Shown here: positions 26,732 to 35,259 of the stretch, piece after piece
How the letters are laid out: the number at the start of each line of letters is the position of its first letter
Numbering within the stretch: the stretch's first letter is position 1
NCBI RefSeq assembly: GCF_000380985.1
Contig: NZ_KB905696.1
Span: 124,001 to 188,000, forward strand
Direction: 5' to 3'
Source of the DNA: Proteiniphilum acetatigenes DSM 18083
Lineage (GTDB): Bacteria > Bacteroidota > Bacteroidia > Bacteroidales > Dysgonomonadaceae
DNA: 64,000 bases
The notes under the pieces: model-generated
Database searches by the model: none
Told to the model about the DNA's origin: nothing
The model's input: only the letters and a program-made list of their open reading frames with translations
Program-made: the position numbers and the translations under genes

Positions 26732-27268
26732 ATGCAACGACGAAAACTAAAGATTGAAGAACTGAACCGCATCTCGGTCGAGGAGTTCCGGGAAGCAAAA
26801 AAAATACCGTTGGCAATGGTGCTCGACAACGTACGCAGCCGGCATAATATAGGGTCGGCATTCCGTACGGGGGACGCCTTCCGGGTAGAGGAGATATTGC
26901 TCTGCGGCATCACAGGTACACCGCCCGACGTAGAGATTCACAAAACAGCCCTTGGCGCCGAAGATTCTGTAAAATGGCGTTATTTCGAAGAAACTCTTTC
27001 GGCTGTAGAAACATTAAAATCAGAGGGATATGCAGTCTTCTCCATTGAGCAGGCTGAACACAGTATCTCACTGGAAGAAATTGAATTGGATAACAAAAAA
27101 AAATATGCCGTGATCTTCGGGCATGAAGTACATGGCGTAGCACAACAGGTAATAGACGCATCAGACGGATGCATCGAAATTCCTCAGTATGGGACCAAGC
27201 ATTCTCTCAACGTATCAGTGACAGCAGGTATTGTAATATGGGATTTCTTCCAACAACTTAGAGGCTAG
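26732..27268 (+). CDS. TrmH/SpoU family RNA 2'-O-methyltransferase
   Basis: The 178-residue protein has the SPOUT trefoil-knot motifs: motif 1 NVRSRHNIGSAFRTGDAF near residue 31, motif 2 VIFGHEVHGV near 130, and motif 3 LNVSVTAGIVIWDF near 160. Such enzymes methylate ribose in tRNA or rRNA from S-adenosylmethionine. The short N-terminal extension is basic. It follows the GH32-like gene by 19 bases but is probably a housekeeping gene unrelated to the PUL. The exact target nucleotide is unknown. Confidence 0.9.
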   Translation: MQRRKLKIEELNRISVEEFREAKKIPLAMVLDNVRSRHNIGSAFRTGDAFRVEEILLCGITGTPPDVEIHKTALGAEDSVKWRYFEETLSAVETLKSEGYAVFSIEQAEHSISLEEIELDNKKKYAVIFGHEVHGVAQQVIDASDGCIEIPQYGTKHSLNVSVTAGIVIWDFFQQLRG

Positions 27269-27319
27269 GGAAATTTCCAAACGAAAAATCGATAACTCTA
27301 AAGGAACCCGCATATATCT

Positions 27320-28075
27320 CTATGTCCATTGCTTTAACTGTACACTTTCCCCGTCGAATTCCGCATAGGAAAAAAGAGTGATCCAGTCGCCCAGCATGAT
27401 CACTCGACTCTGCTCAGCGATGGGTAGGTCGAGTAAAACGTGACGGTGTCCAAATATAAAGTAGTTGATATCAGGGATCTCTTTCAACTTATTTTTCGCG
27501 AAACGGATCAGATGCTCCTGGTCTTCCCCCAGATAAGGAACTACACCCCCATTCTCGCGACTGCTGTTCGACCAGGAATGCGCCAGTGGTATCGTCCATC
27601 GCGGATGAATGGTTGAAAAGCATCTTTGCAGGAATTTACTGCGAAACAGTTTCCGAAGAAGGTGAAACGAACGGGAGTCATCACCCAGCCCGTCGCCATG
27701 GGCAAGGAAAAATTTTCTGCCCTCAATATCCGTGATATATGGCTCCAGGTGGAGGATCATCCCGCACTCTTCAGAGAGGTAATCAGTCACCCAAAGATCA
27801 TGATTTCCTACAAAGAAATGAATTTCCACTCCGTCATCAGTCAATTCGGCCAACTTTCCAAGAACACGTGTAAACCCTCTGGGTACCACATACCGGTACT
27901 CATACCAATAATCGAAGATATCTCCCATCAAAAAGATCACAGCGGCATCGCGCTTCACCTGATCGAGCCATCGGCACAGTTTACGTTCCGTTTCAATGGA
28001 ATCGGCATGTGATTTGGAGCCTAAATGGGCGTCGGCAAGAAAATAGATTTTATTTCTCACAATCAATTTATTCAA
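27320..28075 (-). CDS. LpxH-like UDP-2,3-diacylglucosamine diphosphatase family metallophosphoesterase
   Basis: The 251-residue calcineurin-like phosphoesterase shows the dimetal ligands in order: ADAHLGSKSH near residue 15, LMGDIFDYW near 49, VGNHDLW near 84, LAHGDG near 124 and FGHRHVLLD near 210. This matches LpxH-type enzymes that cleave UDP-diacylglucosamine at the inner membrane in lipid A synthesis. The gene runs opposite to the TrmH-like gene and starts 18 bases after the DUF59 gene's stop, so these two may be co-transcribed. Confidence 0.85.
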   Translation of the reverse strand: MNKLIVRNKIYFLADAHLGSKSHADSIETERKLCRWLDQVKRDAAVIFLMGDIFDYWYEYRYVVPRGFTRVLGKLAELTDDGVEIHFFVGNHDLWVTDYLSEECGMILHLEPYITDIEGRKFFLAHGDGLGDDSRSFHLLRKLFRSKFLQRCFSTIHPRWTIPLAHSWSNSSRENGGVVPYLGEDQEHLIRFAKNKLKEIPDINYFIFGHRHVLLDLPIAEQSRVIMLGDWITLFSYAEFDGESVQLKQWT

Positions 28076-28093
28076 CTAGCCTCTTTACCCTGA

Positions 28094-28411
28094 TTACATC
28101 ATTCCCAGCTCCAACAATGCTTCTTCACTCATCATAGACCGGTCCCATGGGGGATCGAAAGTGAGGTCGATTTCCACTTTATTCACTTCAGGGATTGATT
28201 CTACCTTTAATTGCACATCCATCAGTATGAAATCGGCTGCGGGACAACTGGGAGAAGTGAAGGTCATCTCAATGGTCACATTATTCTCCTCATCTATATC
28301 CACATCATAGATCATTCCCAGGTCATAAATATTCACGGGAATCTCAGGGTCGTATACCGTACGGAGCATGACCACTATTTTATCTTGTAAAGCTTGTAAT
28401 TCTTCGTTCAT
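28094..28411 (-). CDS. DUF59/MIP18 family iron-sulfur cluster assembly factor
   Basis: The 105-residue protein is a stand-alone DUF59 (SufT/MIP18-like) domain. The typical pattern DPEIPVNIYDLGMIYDVDI lies near residue 22 and TSPSCPAADF near 52 contains the conserved Cys. Family members help load or mature Fe-S clusters. It lies between radC and the LpxH-like gene on the same strand. Confidence 0.9.
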   Translation of the reverse strand: MNEELQALQDKIVVMLRTVYDPEIPVNIYDLGMIYDVDIDEENNVTIEMTFTSPSCPAADFILMDVQLKVESIPEVNKVEIDLTFDPPWDRSMMSEEALLELGMM

Positions 28412-28460
28412 AATCTCGTTTTTTGATTAAACCGATTGCCCGGCATATTGTTTAATTGCA

Positions 28461-29150
28461 TCAGATAATTCCTTCATCTGCAAAACTGAAATAACTATCA
28501 CCACAGACGATAATATGGTCGAGCAGAGAGATATCCATCCACTGGGCAGCCTCTTTCAGTTTTTTGGTAAGGAGGGTATCCTGTGGACTTGGTCTGCATT
28601 GCCCCGAGGGATGGTTGTGCCCGAGAATGATTCCTGACGCATACTGCCCCAGCGCCTCCCGCAGGATCAACCGGATATCTACTACCGTACCCGATATACC
28701 GCCGCGGCTCACCTGAATAGTACTAAGCACCTTGTTGGAACGGTCGGTCAGCAATGCCCATGTCTCCTCATGATTCAAATCAGAAATCAGAGGAAAAAAG
28801 TACTCATAAGCAATCCTCGAGGAAGTAATCTTTTTCCGACGTGGAGTTTCCACCGCTTTCCTGCGTCTGCCCAACTCAAGCGCAGCAAAAACAGTTACTG
28901 CTTTTGCTTTTCCAATGCCGTGAAAATTATTTACCAGATCGGATACGCTCATCCGGGCCAATTTGTTCAGATCGTTACCGGCCTTCGACAAAATATGTTG
29001 GGCCAGTTCTACTGCACTTTGCTTATCGTTGCCCGAACCGATAAGGATAGCGAGAAGCTCCGAATCGGAAAGTACTGAAACACCTTTCAGTAGTAATTTT
29101 TCACGGGGACGATCTTCCTCCGCCCACTGCTTGATACTTAACTTGCTCAT
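28461..29150 (-). CDS. radC: RadC family JAB-domain protein
   Basis: From the ATG at 29150 the protein has 229 residues and begins MSKLSIKQWAEEDRPREKL, as RadC homologs do; a start at 29162 only adds four residues. An N-terminal helix-hairpin-helix region (LARMSVSDLVNNFHGIGKAK) precedes the JAB/MPN+ metalloprotease-like domain with ILGHNHPSGQCRPSPQDT near residue 175 (HxHx10D). The biological role of RadC proteins is unsettled. A -7 box lies about 100 bases upstream, across a dispersed repeat. Confidence 0.93.
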   Translation of the reverse strand: MSKLSIKQWAEEDRPREKLLLKGVSVLSDSELLAILIGSGNDKQSAVELAQHILSKAGNDLNKLARMSVSDLVNNFHGIGKAKAVTVFAALELGRRRKAVETPRRKKITSSRIAYEYFFPLISDLNHEETWALLTDRSNKVLSTIQVSRGGISGTVVDIRLILREALGQYASGIILGHNHPSGQCRPSPQDTLLTKKLKEAAQWMDISLLDHIIVCGDSYFSFADEGII

Positions 29151-29164
29151 AACGGTCCACAAAA

Positions 29165-29239
29165 ATCAGACTACTTCTCGCCGTAGCGTAAGGATAAGTG
29201 AACTCATGTTCGGCGCATTCGGCTTAACGAAATAGTTCT
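29165..29239 (-). repeat. Dispersed repeat with conserved ends, copy 1
   Basis: On the minus strand it starts AGAACTATTTCGTTAAGC and ends GTAGTCTGAT, just before radC. The same ends occur at 44553-44622 on the plus strand, with a different middle. Both copies point toward the downstream gene. Confidence 0.75.
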
Positions 29240-29252
29240 GTGTTCGGCAAAG

Positions 29253-29260
29253 CAAATATA
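29253..29260 (-). promoter_or_regulatory. -7 box for radC
   Basis: The minus strand reads TATATTTG, a match to TAnnTTTG, about 100 bases before the radC ATG. The -33 region is T-rich without a clear TTTG. Confidence 0.5.
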
Positions 29261-29470
29261 CGAAAAATTCCGAAAATACCATCCTCTGCTTCAAATAGTT
29301 TTTGTTATCCGGCGTCTGTCATTTACGTATAAAGCAAGTCTGAATAAAAATTCAAGATTGAAATTTTATTTTTCACTCTGTAGATTTTCTGTCGTCACTC
29401 GGTATAATACAAATAAACCTGTACTCTGTCATCGTTTCTGAAAAAATTCATTTTTAGTTTACTAAATTCC

Positions 29471-30232
29471 TTACCGTACGAATACCCAGGTATCCTCTTT
29501 CGAAAGGACCGGATAGTAAAAATAACCTTCGTAATCAAACCCTTTCACTTCCTCCGGATCTGTCAACCTGTTTTTAATGATAAAACGGGACATCAGGCCG
29601 CGCGCTTTCTTGGAATGCACCACAATCTGTTTCAATTTATCATTTTCTTGCTGCAGAAACTGGATGTCGATGATTTTCACACCTTTCGGCAACTTGTTTT
29701 TCCTGACTACCTTTGCGTACTCTTTGGATGCTACATTGATGATGGTTTTATCTCCTTTCCGGAGTTTTTTCGAGAGATGGCCATTGACCGTATCTTCCCA
29801 GAAATCGTAGAGTGTCTTATATCCTCGCGGCATAATTTTTCTCTGCATCTCGAGCCGGTAAGGCTTAATTGCATCCAGCGGACGAACAATACCGTATAAC
29901 CCGGAGATGATATTGAGATGCCGCTGCGCGAAATCGAAATCTTCCACAGAAAAATCATGGGCATTCAAACCCTTATAAGCAATACCGTTATACGCGAGTG
30001 CGGCCGATTGTTTCGGAGTAGGCCGGAGATCAAACGTCTGGAAATATTCATATACTTCATGCGCCATTTTGGCATTGATCTCCATCTCCGTCGCGATCTC
30101 CCTTTCCGAGAGTTGCCGGCATACAGTTATCAACTCTTTAGTCTTTTCCGGGAATAACGGTCTTGACGATTTTATGTCTCCCCCTTTACCGGAAAAGTCC
30201 ATTAACTTGGCAGGTGACAGGATAATTTGCAT
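29471..30232 (-). CDS. yaaA: YaaA family peroxide-stress protein (DUF328)
   Basis: The 253-residue cytoplasmic protein matches YaaA in length and motifs: IILSPAKLMDF at the N-terminus, LAYNGIAYKGL near residue 82, and the basic KKARGLMSRFIIKNR segment near 207. In Escherichia coli YaaA limits free iron during peroxide stress and contains a DNA-binding fold. It begins 13 bases after the stop of the ATPase gene on the same strand, so the two may be co-transcribed. Confidence 0.93.
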   Translation of the reverse strand: MQIILSPAKLMDFSGKGGDIKSSRPLFPEKTKELITVCRQLSEREIATEMEINAKMAHEVYEYFQTFDLRPTPKQSAALAYNGIAYKGLNAHDFSVEDFDFAQRHLNIISGLYGIVRPLDAIKPYRLEMQRKIMPRGYKTLYDFWEDTVNGHLSKKLRKGDKTIINVASKEYAKVVRKNKLPKGVKIIDIQFLQQENDKLKQIVVHSKKARGLMSRFIIKNRLTDPEEVKGFDYEGYFYYPVLSKEDTWVFVR

Positions 30233-30245
30233 ATTACTATTTTTA

Positions 30246-31373
30246 TCAGAATCTTCTCACATTTTTTTTGAACCACAGCTTAAAAACAGGATCATTAAAA
30301 CTGACGATTTTACCCGAAATATAGATCAACTCCTTGTTTTCAAGAGATGTTTTCAATCGTCTTATATTGGCTGATGTCCCTAACTGGTAACGCTTCAGAT
30401 TCTCCTTCCTGGTAAATTCAGACGTTACACCCTCCGCCACAGCATACAAAAAATTAAGCTGGTAGGTGGTCAGGCCATCGATATACTTATAATAAAGCAT
30501 CGAATTTTGATTCAGTAAATCGGCATATGCTGCCTGAAAGCCGGTTTCGGATGCCTTCACATCCGTTTGCACCCATAAAAGCCAAGCCAACTGCTGCACA
30601 TATGAGGAGTGGTTTTCTACCGTAAGGCAAACTTTTTCAGCAAGTTCGGGCGATATTTGCTTTCCGGTAACTTCAAACCGGCGACAGATAAATGATATCC
30701 AGTCAGACGTATTAATTTTCTGGAGATAGATTACATCACCGAACTTATAAAACGGCATACTCTGTTTCGAGAACAGTTTAGTCATTAAGTGCTGTTTGCT
30801 CCCGTAAAGACAATAGGTTACATCCTGGTGCAACTGCCATGCCGACCGCAATTTCCGCTGAAAATAAAGCGCATTGTCAAATTCGGCGATTTGCTGAAAT
30901 TCATCCAGGCATACCACGATACGGATGCCTTTCTCTTTTGTGATTTTTTGGGGGAGATTCAGTACCTCTTCGTTCTGCTGCTGATTGGAGAAATCGAACG
31001 AAAGAGCGAAATCGGTCATCGGATCAACGCCAATACTGATCTTCGGCACCAGTCCCGACAAAAAGCGTTTCGCGTTTTCTACCCATTCTTCCCACCTGCT
31101 TGCTGTTTGCTTGATCAGCTCTGTAGCATAAAGGGTGTAGAACTCCTCCGCGTTGCGACAGGAGAACACATCCATATTGACAACTTTCAGATCCGATGAA
31201 CAGGCTTCTTCGCTCACCTTTCTCACAAGTGAGGTCTTACCCCAACGACGTGGTGAAATGAGTATCGTATTCACACCATGTGTGAAATTCGCCAACAGGC
31301 GCTTAGCATCTGCTTCGCGGTCAGTAAACCATTCGCCCGATGTAGCCGAACCAAAAACAAACGGATTTCCCAT
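30246..31373 (-). CDS. P-loop ATPase of the archaeal-ATPase/STAND-like type
   Basis: The 375-residue protein has a Walker A in ISPRRWGKTSLV (residues 39-50), a Walker B in RIVVCLDEFQQI near 138, and a C-terminal winged-helix-like region. The N-terminal NPFVFGSATSGEWFTDREAD leader is typical of the ATPase_2 family found in archaea and Bacteroidota. The function is unknown. Its promoter (31395-31402) lies beside a 3-copy 15-base tandem repeat. A Shine-Dalgarno-like AAGGAGA lies just upstream of the ATG. Confidence 0.85.
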   Translation of the reverse strand: MGNPFVFGSATSGEWFTDREADAKRLLANFTHGVNTILISPRRWGKTSLVRKVSEEACSSDLKVVNMDVFSCRNAEEFYTLYATELIKQTASRWEEWVENAKRFLSGLVPKISIGVDPMTDFALSFDFSNQQQNEEVLNLPQKITKEKGIRIVVCLDEFQQIAEFDNALYFQRKLRSAWQLHQDVTYCLYGSKQHLMTKLFSKQSMPFYKFGDVIYLQKINTSDWISFICRRFEVTGKQISPELAEKVCLTVENHSSYVQQLAWLLWVQTDVKASETGFQAAYADLLNQNSMLYYKYIDGLTTYQLNFLYAVAEGVTSEFTRKENLKRYQLGTSANIRRLKTSLENKELIYISGKIVSFNDPVFKLWFKKNVRRF

Positions 31374-31394
31374 ACAGTTATCTCCTTTCTGTCA

Positions 31395-31402
31395 CAAAGA
31401 TA
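31395..31402 (-). promoter_or_regulatory. -7 box for the P-loop ATPase gene
   Basis: The minus strand reads TATCTTTG about 21 bases before the ATG. The last unit of the neighbouring tandem repeat supplies GTTG or TTTG at 19 or 15 bases upstream, which could serve as the -33 element. Confidence 0.6.
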
Positions 31403-31416
31403 GGTAAAAAATAACT

Positions 31417-31461
31417 ACAAACAACTTTGTTACAAACAACTTTGTTACAAACAACTTTGTT
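31417..31461. repeat. Tandem 15-base repeat, three copies, abutting a promoter
   Basis: ACAAACAACTTTGTT is repeated exactly three times, with a partial fourth unit. Each unit contains a potential -33 element for the ATPase promoter, so copy-number change could alter expression. Confidence 0.85.
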
Positions 31462-31588
31462 ACAAAATTATCCCGCACATATAATTTATTAATATACTCA
31501 TAACAAATGAATAGGCAAACAGGATATATTGTGGGATCCCATCAAATTGGAAGAGAAGTCAACTTATTCTGGATTTTTCAGAGCTTCA

Positions 31589-32251
31589 TCAGCCTTTCAC
31601 AGCCCTGTTCAAAAACGCATTAAGGGGATATTGTATTTTGCAGAGTTCCACAAGCCGGTCAATCCCCCCTTCTTGTTGGAAAAACTCATTTTCAAGAGGA
31701 TAATGGGTAATAAAGTGTTTATTTTTCAATAGTTCGATTTCCTTAAAATCTTTCGGATAACCCTTGGGCGGATTTTTAAGCCTATCTTCAGCAGACAGTT
31801 CGGGGAAAGTTTTTTTGAACTTCCTATTATCAAGAATACTCCGTATCTCCTCGGGCTGATGATAAATCTCGTTTCTGATGGATTCCAAAGCAGCCGGGTC
31901 GGGACTATAAATACCACCGGCAAAGAATGATTCGTCCGGTTGAATATGGATATAGTAGCCTGCAAACCGGGTTTTCTTTCCCCCGTTTGCTATAAAGGCA
32001 CTGAGATGGGTTTTATAAGGTGTTTTATCGTGAGAGAAACGGGTATCGCGATAAATACGAAAAACAGACTCATTGGCCGTAACCGATCCGATATCCGGAT
32101 CGAGTTGAGCAAGCGGCACAATGAGCCTGTTAATAAAGTTTTCAAAATCGGCCCGGATTTGATCATACTCGAATTTATGCTCATGGAACCAGTTGCGGTC
32201 GTTATTTATCTGCAACCGAACAAGAAAATCGAATATGCGGTCGAAGTCCAT
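31589..32251 (-). CDS. DUF2461 family protein
   Basis: The protein has 220 residues from the ATG at 32251, which I prefer over the TTG at 32272. It shows the DUF2461 (TIGR02453) pattern: FLVRLQINNDRNWFHEHK near the N-terminus, FRIYRDTRFSHDKTPYKTH near residue 68, and GGIYSPDPAALESIRNEI near 110. The function of the family is unknown. It follows efp by 21 bases and is probably transcribed with it. Confidence 0.9.
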   Translation of the reverse strand: MDFDRIFDFLVRLQINNDRNWFHEHKFEYDQIRADFENFINRLIVPLAQLDPDIGSVTANESVFRIYRDTRFSHDKTPYKTHLSAFIANGGKKTRFAGYYIHIQPDESFFAGGIYSPDPAALESIRNEIYHQPEEIRSILDNRKFKKTFPELSAEDRLKNPPKGYPKDFKEIELLKNKHFITHYPLENEFFQQEGGIDRLVELCKIQYPLNAFLNRAVKG

Positions 32252-32272
32252 ACGTCTAAATGCTATTTGCAA

Positions 32273-32839
32273 CTATCCTCTTACACGCTCGACATATGAT
32301 CCATCGCGTGTATCTACTTTGATCTTTTCACCCGCATCGATAAACAGAGGTACACGCACTTCGGCGCCTGTCTCCACAGTGGCGGGTTTAAGCGTGTTTG
32401 TAGCGGTATCACCCTTGATACCCGGTTCGGTATAGGTCACCTCGAGCACCACATGTACCGGCATTTCGGCGGTAAGGATTGTACCGCTTTCGGCATGGAT
32501 CTGCACATCCACCACATCACCCTCTTTCAGGAACCGCACTCCTTCGATCTGCTCTTCCGGAATGGGGATCTGTTCGAAAGTTTCGGTATTCATAAAGTTA
32601 TACCCCATATCATCGCGGTAAAGATACTGGAACGGGCGACGTTCAATACGCACCTCATCCACCTTTACACCTGAGTTGAATGTCTTTTCGAGCACTCGTC
32701 CCGTAGTTACATTTTTCAGTTTAGTACGGACAAAAGCTGCACCCTTACCCGGTTTCACATGAAGAAACTCTACGATAAAATAATACTGGCCATCCAGATC
32801 GATGCACATTCCGTTCCTGAAATCAGCAGTTGTTGCCAT
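32273..32839 (-). CDS. efp: Translation elongation factor P
   Basis: EF-P binds stalled ribosomes and promotes peptide-bond formation at polyproline. The 188 residues contain the three beta-barrel domains of full-length EF-P. The modifiable tip residue is seen as Lys32 in [14 protein letters not shown], so a lysine-type EF-P is present. The C-terminal signature [16 protein letters not shown] and [16 protein letters not shown] is intact. It has a good promoter at 32879-32910, and the DUF2461 gene follows. Confidence 0.96.
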   Translation of the reverse strand: MATTADFRNGMCIDLDGQYYFIVEFLHVKPGKGAAFVRTKLKNVTTGRVLEKTFNSGVKVDEVRIERRPFQYLYRDDMGYNFMNTETFEQIPIPEEQIEGVRFLKEGDVVDVQIHAESGTILTAEMPVHVVLEVTYTEPGIKGDTATNTLKPATVETGAEVRVPLFIDAGEKIKVDTRDGSYVERVRG

Positions 32840-32878
32840 AAGATATTTATTGTTACTATTTTATATTGATTTAGGCCG

Positions 32879-32910
32879 CAAAAGTAGTCATTTCAGTCGA
32901 CATACACAAA
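32879..32910 (-). promoter_or_regulatory. Promoter of efp
   Basis: On the minus strand TTTG (32907-32910), a 20-base spacer and TACTTTTG (32879-32886) match the consensus. The leader is about 40 bases. Confidence 0.7.
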
Positions 32911-32919
32911 CGATCCCGG

Positions 32920-34230
32920 TTAAAGCACGTTCATTCCATCGAGTACCATCTTCGCAATAAACAGCACGAAGATTACCCACATGGTGACTGATATATGTCT
33001 GAACTTTCCACTCAATGCTTTCAGGAAGACAAAAGAGAGCATACCGAAGACAATTCCCTGAGCAATACTGAAAGCAAACGGCATCATCACAATGGTGAGA
33101 AATGCGGGTAATGCTTCGGTCATATCGTCGAAATTGATCTTCACTACGGAAGTGATCATAAACAGTCCTACCAGAATCAAGGCGGGGGCAGTAGCTGCAG
33201 CCGGTACCATCAGGAAGAGCGGAGCAAAGAATAGCGCCAGGGCAAACATGGCCGCCGTAGAAAGAGCGGTCAGCCCCGTGCGACCACCTACAGCCACTCC
33301 CGAAGCACTTTCCACATAAGAAGTAACTGTGCTGGTCCCCAGTACAGCGCCAAAGGTAGTACCGAGTGCATCGGCAAAGAGAGCACGTTTAAGCTGAGGA
33401 AAGTCGCCGTTCTCATCGGTAATGCCTATTTTAGAAGCCACCCCTAACAATGTTCCGATAGTATCAAAAAGGTTCACGAACAGGAAAGTGAATACCACGA
33501 TTAGCATATCGAAAGTAAAAATATTCGTCCATTCGAATTGTACAAAAATGGGCGAAATATCGGGTGGAAGCGCAACCACGCTTCCTTCAGGAAAGTGTAC
33601 CAGCCCGAGGACAACTGCGAAGATAGTAGCTGCCGCAATTCCGATAAGAAAAGCTCCGTGCACCTTTTTGTAAAAGAGTACCGCAGTAAGGATAAGTCCT
33701 AACAAAGCTACCCATACGTGAGGATTAGACATGACGCCCAGCGTGACCATAGTATTTTCATCCTTCACAATCAATCCCGCATTTTGCAGGCCGAGCAAAG
33801 TGATAAAGAGCCCGATACCCACAGGGATAGCATTTTTAATAGTGCCCGGAATACTCTTCACTATCAGTTCACGGATATTGAACAGGGTGAGAAGTACGAA
33901 GATAATACCCTGAATAAAGACCGCTGTCAAGGCCATCTGCCAGGAGTATCCCAATCCTATCACCACCGAAAATGCGAAAAAGGAGTTCAACCCCATGCCC
34001 GGTGCCTGTGCCACCGGCAGATTAGGGATAAACGCCATAAAAAGTGTACCTAATACAGTTGCAAGTGCTGTTGCGGTAAAAAGTGCTGACCTGTCCATTC
34101 CCGTCGCTCCTAGGATATTGGGGTTCACCACCAGGATATAGGACATGGTAAGAAAAGTAATGACTCCCGCCACGAGTTCCGTCCGTACAGTTGTCTTATG
34201 TTGCTTCAGTTTAAATAATTTTTCCAGCAT
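32920..34230 (-). CDS. NCS2 family purine permease (AzgA-like)
   Basis: The 436-residue protein has about 13 membrane segments and belongs to the AzgA branch of nucleobase-cation symporters, which take up adenine, guanine or hypoxanthine. Signatures are ELVAGVITFLTMSYILVVNP at the N-terminus, APGMGLNSFFAF near residue 76, NLFDTIGTLLGVA near 252 and VESASGVAVGGRTGL near 308. It follows a Tsx-like porin gene by 18 bases, so outer- and inner-membrane uptake of nucleosides/bases may be coupled. Confidence 0.93.
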   Translation of the reverse strand: MLEKLFKLKQHKTTVRTELVAGVITFLTMSYILVVNPNILGATGMDRSALFTATALATVLGTLFMAFIPNLPVAQAPGMGLNSFFAFSVVIGLGYSWQMALTAVFIQGIIFVLLTLFNIRELIVKSIPGTIKNAIPVGIGLFITLLGLQNAGLIVKDENTMVTLGVMSNPHVWVALLGLILTAVLFYKKVHGAFLIGIAAATIFAVVLGLVHFPEGSVVALPPDISPIFVQFEWTNIFTFDMLIVVFTFLFVNLFDTIGTLLGVASKIGITDENGDFPQLKRALFADALGTTFGAVLGTSTVTSYVESASGVAVGGRTGLTALSTAAMFALALFFAPLFLMVPAAATAPALILVGLFMITSVVKINFDDMTEALPAFLTIVMMPFAFSIAQGIVFGMLSFVFLKALSGKFRHISVTMWVIFVLFIAKMVLDGMNVL

Positions 34231-34248
34231 GATTTTATGGGATTTAGA

Positions 34249-34974
34249 TTAAAAATTCCATTTGGTAGCTATCGTAGGGATAGCATAAAAGCTATTTGCC
34301 CCGATAACAAAATTATAACTCACCTCTACCTCACTTCCAATAGCAAATTGGGGTGTAATATTGTACCATATCTGGGGTTCGCTTAGCAAAACCATCTTCT
34401 TCCCCTTTTCGTCTCCTTCTCCGGTACGATTCTTGTTTTCACTCCAGATATCCAGGAAACCGGCCAGTGAAAGCTTGCCACCGGCAAGGGTAGAGTTCCA
34501 TGTAAGTGTCCACTGTGCATCATGACTTAACTCTTGGAAAGCATTCAGTTTATAAGCCACGTAAGTACTCATGAAAAAATTACCCAGTTGGAACGGATAA
34601 CCAAATCCACCCAGATAAGAACTTGGAATGGAAAAACCAACGCCATCCAGCCCTCTTACTAATCCCAATCCGCCATTGTATTCAATATGGGGCAGTAAAG
34701 GAAAATCACCAATCTTAAATTCGCGGGCTATCTCAGCATAAGCAAGTCCGGGATTACGTTTATCGAAATTGAAATCGAAATCCACGAACATGAAAGTACT
34801 TCCCCACTGGTCGGGTTTAAACATCTCAAAGGTAGCGGTAAGATAATTGACAGGAGCACCTATCTTATCTCCATACAATGAATGACGGGGATCGAAGTGC
34901 AGTTGCAGGTTCTGCGCTTGAATAGTCCCTGCCGCACATAAAATAACAAGGGATAGAACAATGTTTCGTACCAT
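34249..34974 (-). CDS. Tsx/DUF5020-like outer-membrane protein
   Basis: Starting at the ATG at 34974 gives a Sec signal peptide (MVRNIVLSLVILCAAGTIQA) and a protein of 241 residues; the longer frame to 35100 runs through low-complexity sequence and the -7 box. The mature part has alternating beta-strands (FMFVDFDFNF, FKIGDFPLLPHIEY, FFMSTYVAYKL) and ends in Phe, as expected for a small beta-barrel of the Tsx/DUF5020 group. Pairing with a purine permease supports nucleoside uptake, but this is inference. Confidence 0.75.
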   Translation of the reverse strand: MVRNIVLSLVILCAAGTIQAQNLQLHFDPRHSLYGDKIGAPVNYLTATFEMFKPDQWGSTFMFVDFDFNFDKRNPGLAYAEIAREFKIGDFPLLPHIEYNGGLGLVRGLDGVGFSIPSSYLGGFGYPFQLGNFFMSTYVAYKLNAFQELSHDAQWTLTWNSTLAGGKLSLAGFLDIWSENKNRTGEGDEKGKKMVLLSEPQIWYNITPQFAIGSEVEVSYNFVIGANSFYAIPTIATKWNF

Positions 34975-35018
34975 AAAGACTTTTTGTTTTAATAATTCAA
35001 GTGAATCCAAAGAAGCCG

Positions 35019-35026
35019 CAAAAATA
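35019..35026 (-). promoter_or_regulatory. -7 box for the Tsx-like gene
   Basis: The minus strand reads TATTTTTG about 45 bases before the ATG at 34974. No clear -33 box. Confidence 0.4.
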
Positions 35027-35055
35027 TTAAAAATATACAAAACAGCCTCATAAAT

Positions 35056-35200
35056 GTGACTCTTTTTCAAGATTTGACTCCGTCGATTTTCCATTTTCAA
35101 TTCTCTATTTCCAATTCATTTCAGTCCACTCATCCACTTAGCCGCCTAACCACTCAGGCACCTTTCCGCTTTTCCTCTTTTCCACATTCCCACTTTACTT
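35056..35200 (+). repeat. Pyrimidine-rich low-complexity tract before cysS
   Basis: Words such as ATTTTCAATT, ATTTCCAATT, CCACTCA and CCACTT recur through this stretch, which lies 5' of the cysS promoter. The tract happens to be open in the cysS frame but is not coding: it precedes the promoter. Similar words precede trpD (58914-58955). Confidence 0.5.
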
Positions 35201-35225
35201 TTACATATTATTCTATTATAATTTG

Positions 35226-35233
35226 TATTTTTG
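35226..35233 (+). promoter_or_regulatory. -7 box for cysS
   Basis: TATTTTTG ends 26 bases before the ATG at 35260 and decides that start over the upstream open frame. Confidence 0.5.
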
Positions 35234-35259
35234 CCTCTCTTAAAAAAACATCATTCATT

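Larger units (their letters stand above)
29163..29470. other. Intergenic region with dispersed repeat and radC promoter
   Basis: No gene is seen in these 308 bases. They hold the 75-base dispersed repeat (29165-29239) and the radC -7 box (29253-29260). The rest, downstream of yaaA's stop on the minus strand, is AT-rich and featureless. Confidence 0.5.

Noticed and set aside
31417-31461. CRISPR-like repeat array
   Set aside because: The three 15-base units are directly adjacent without spacers, so this is a tandem repeat, not a CRISPR.
35056-35259. N-terminal extension of CysS by 68 residues
   Set aside because: The extension is low-complexity and precedes the promoter box; CysS homologs start near MSEEKEKR.
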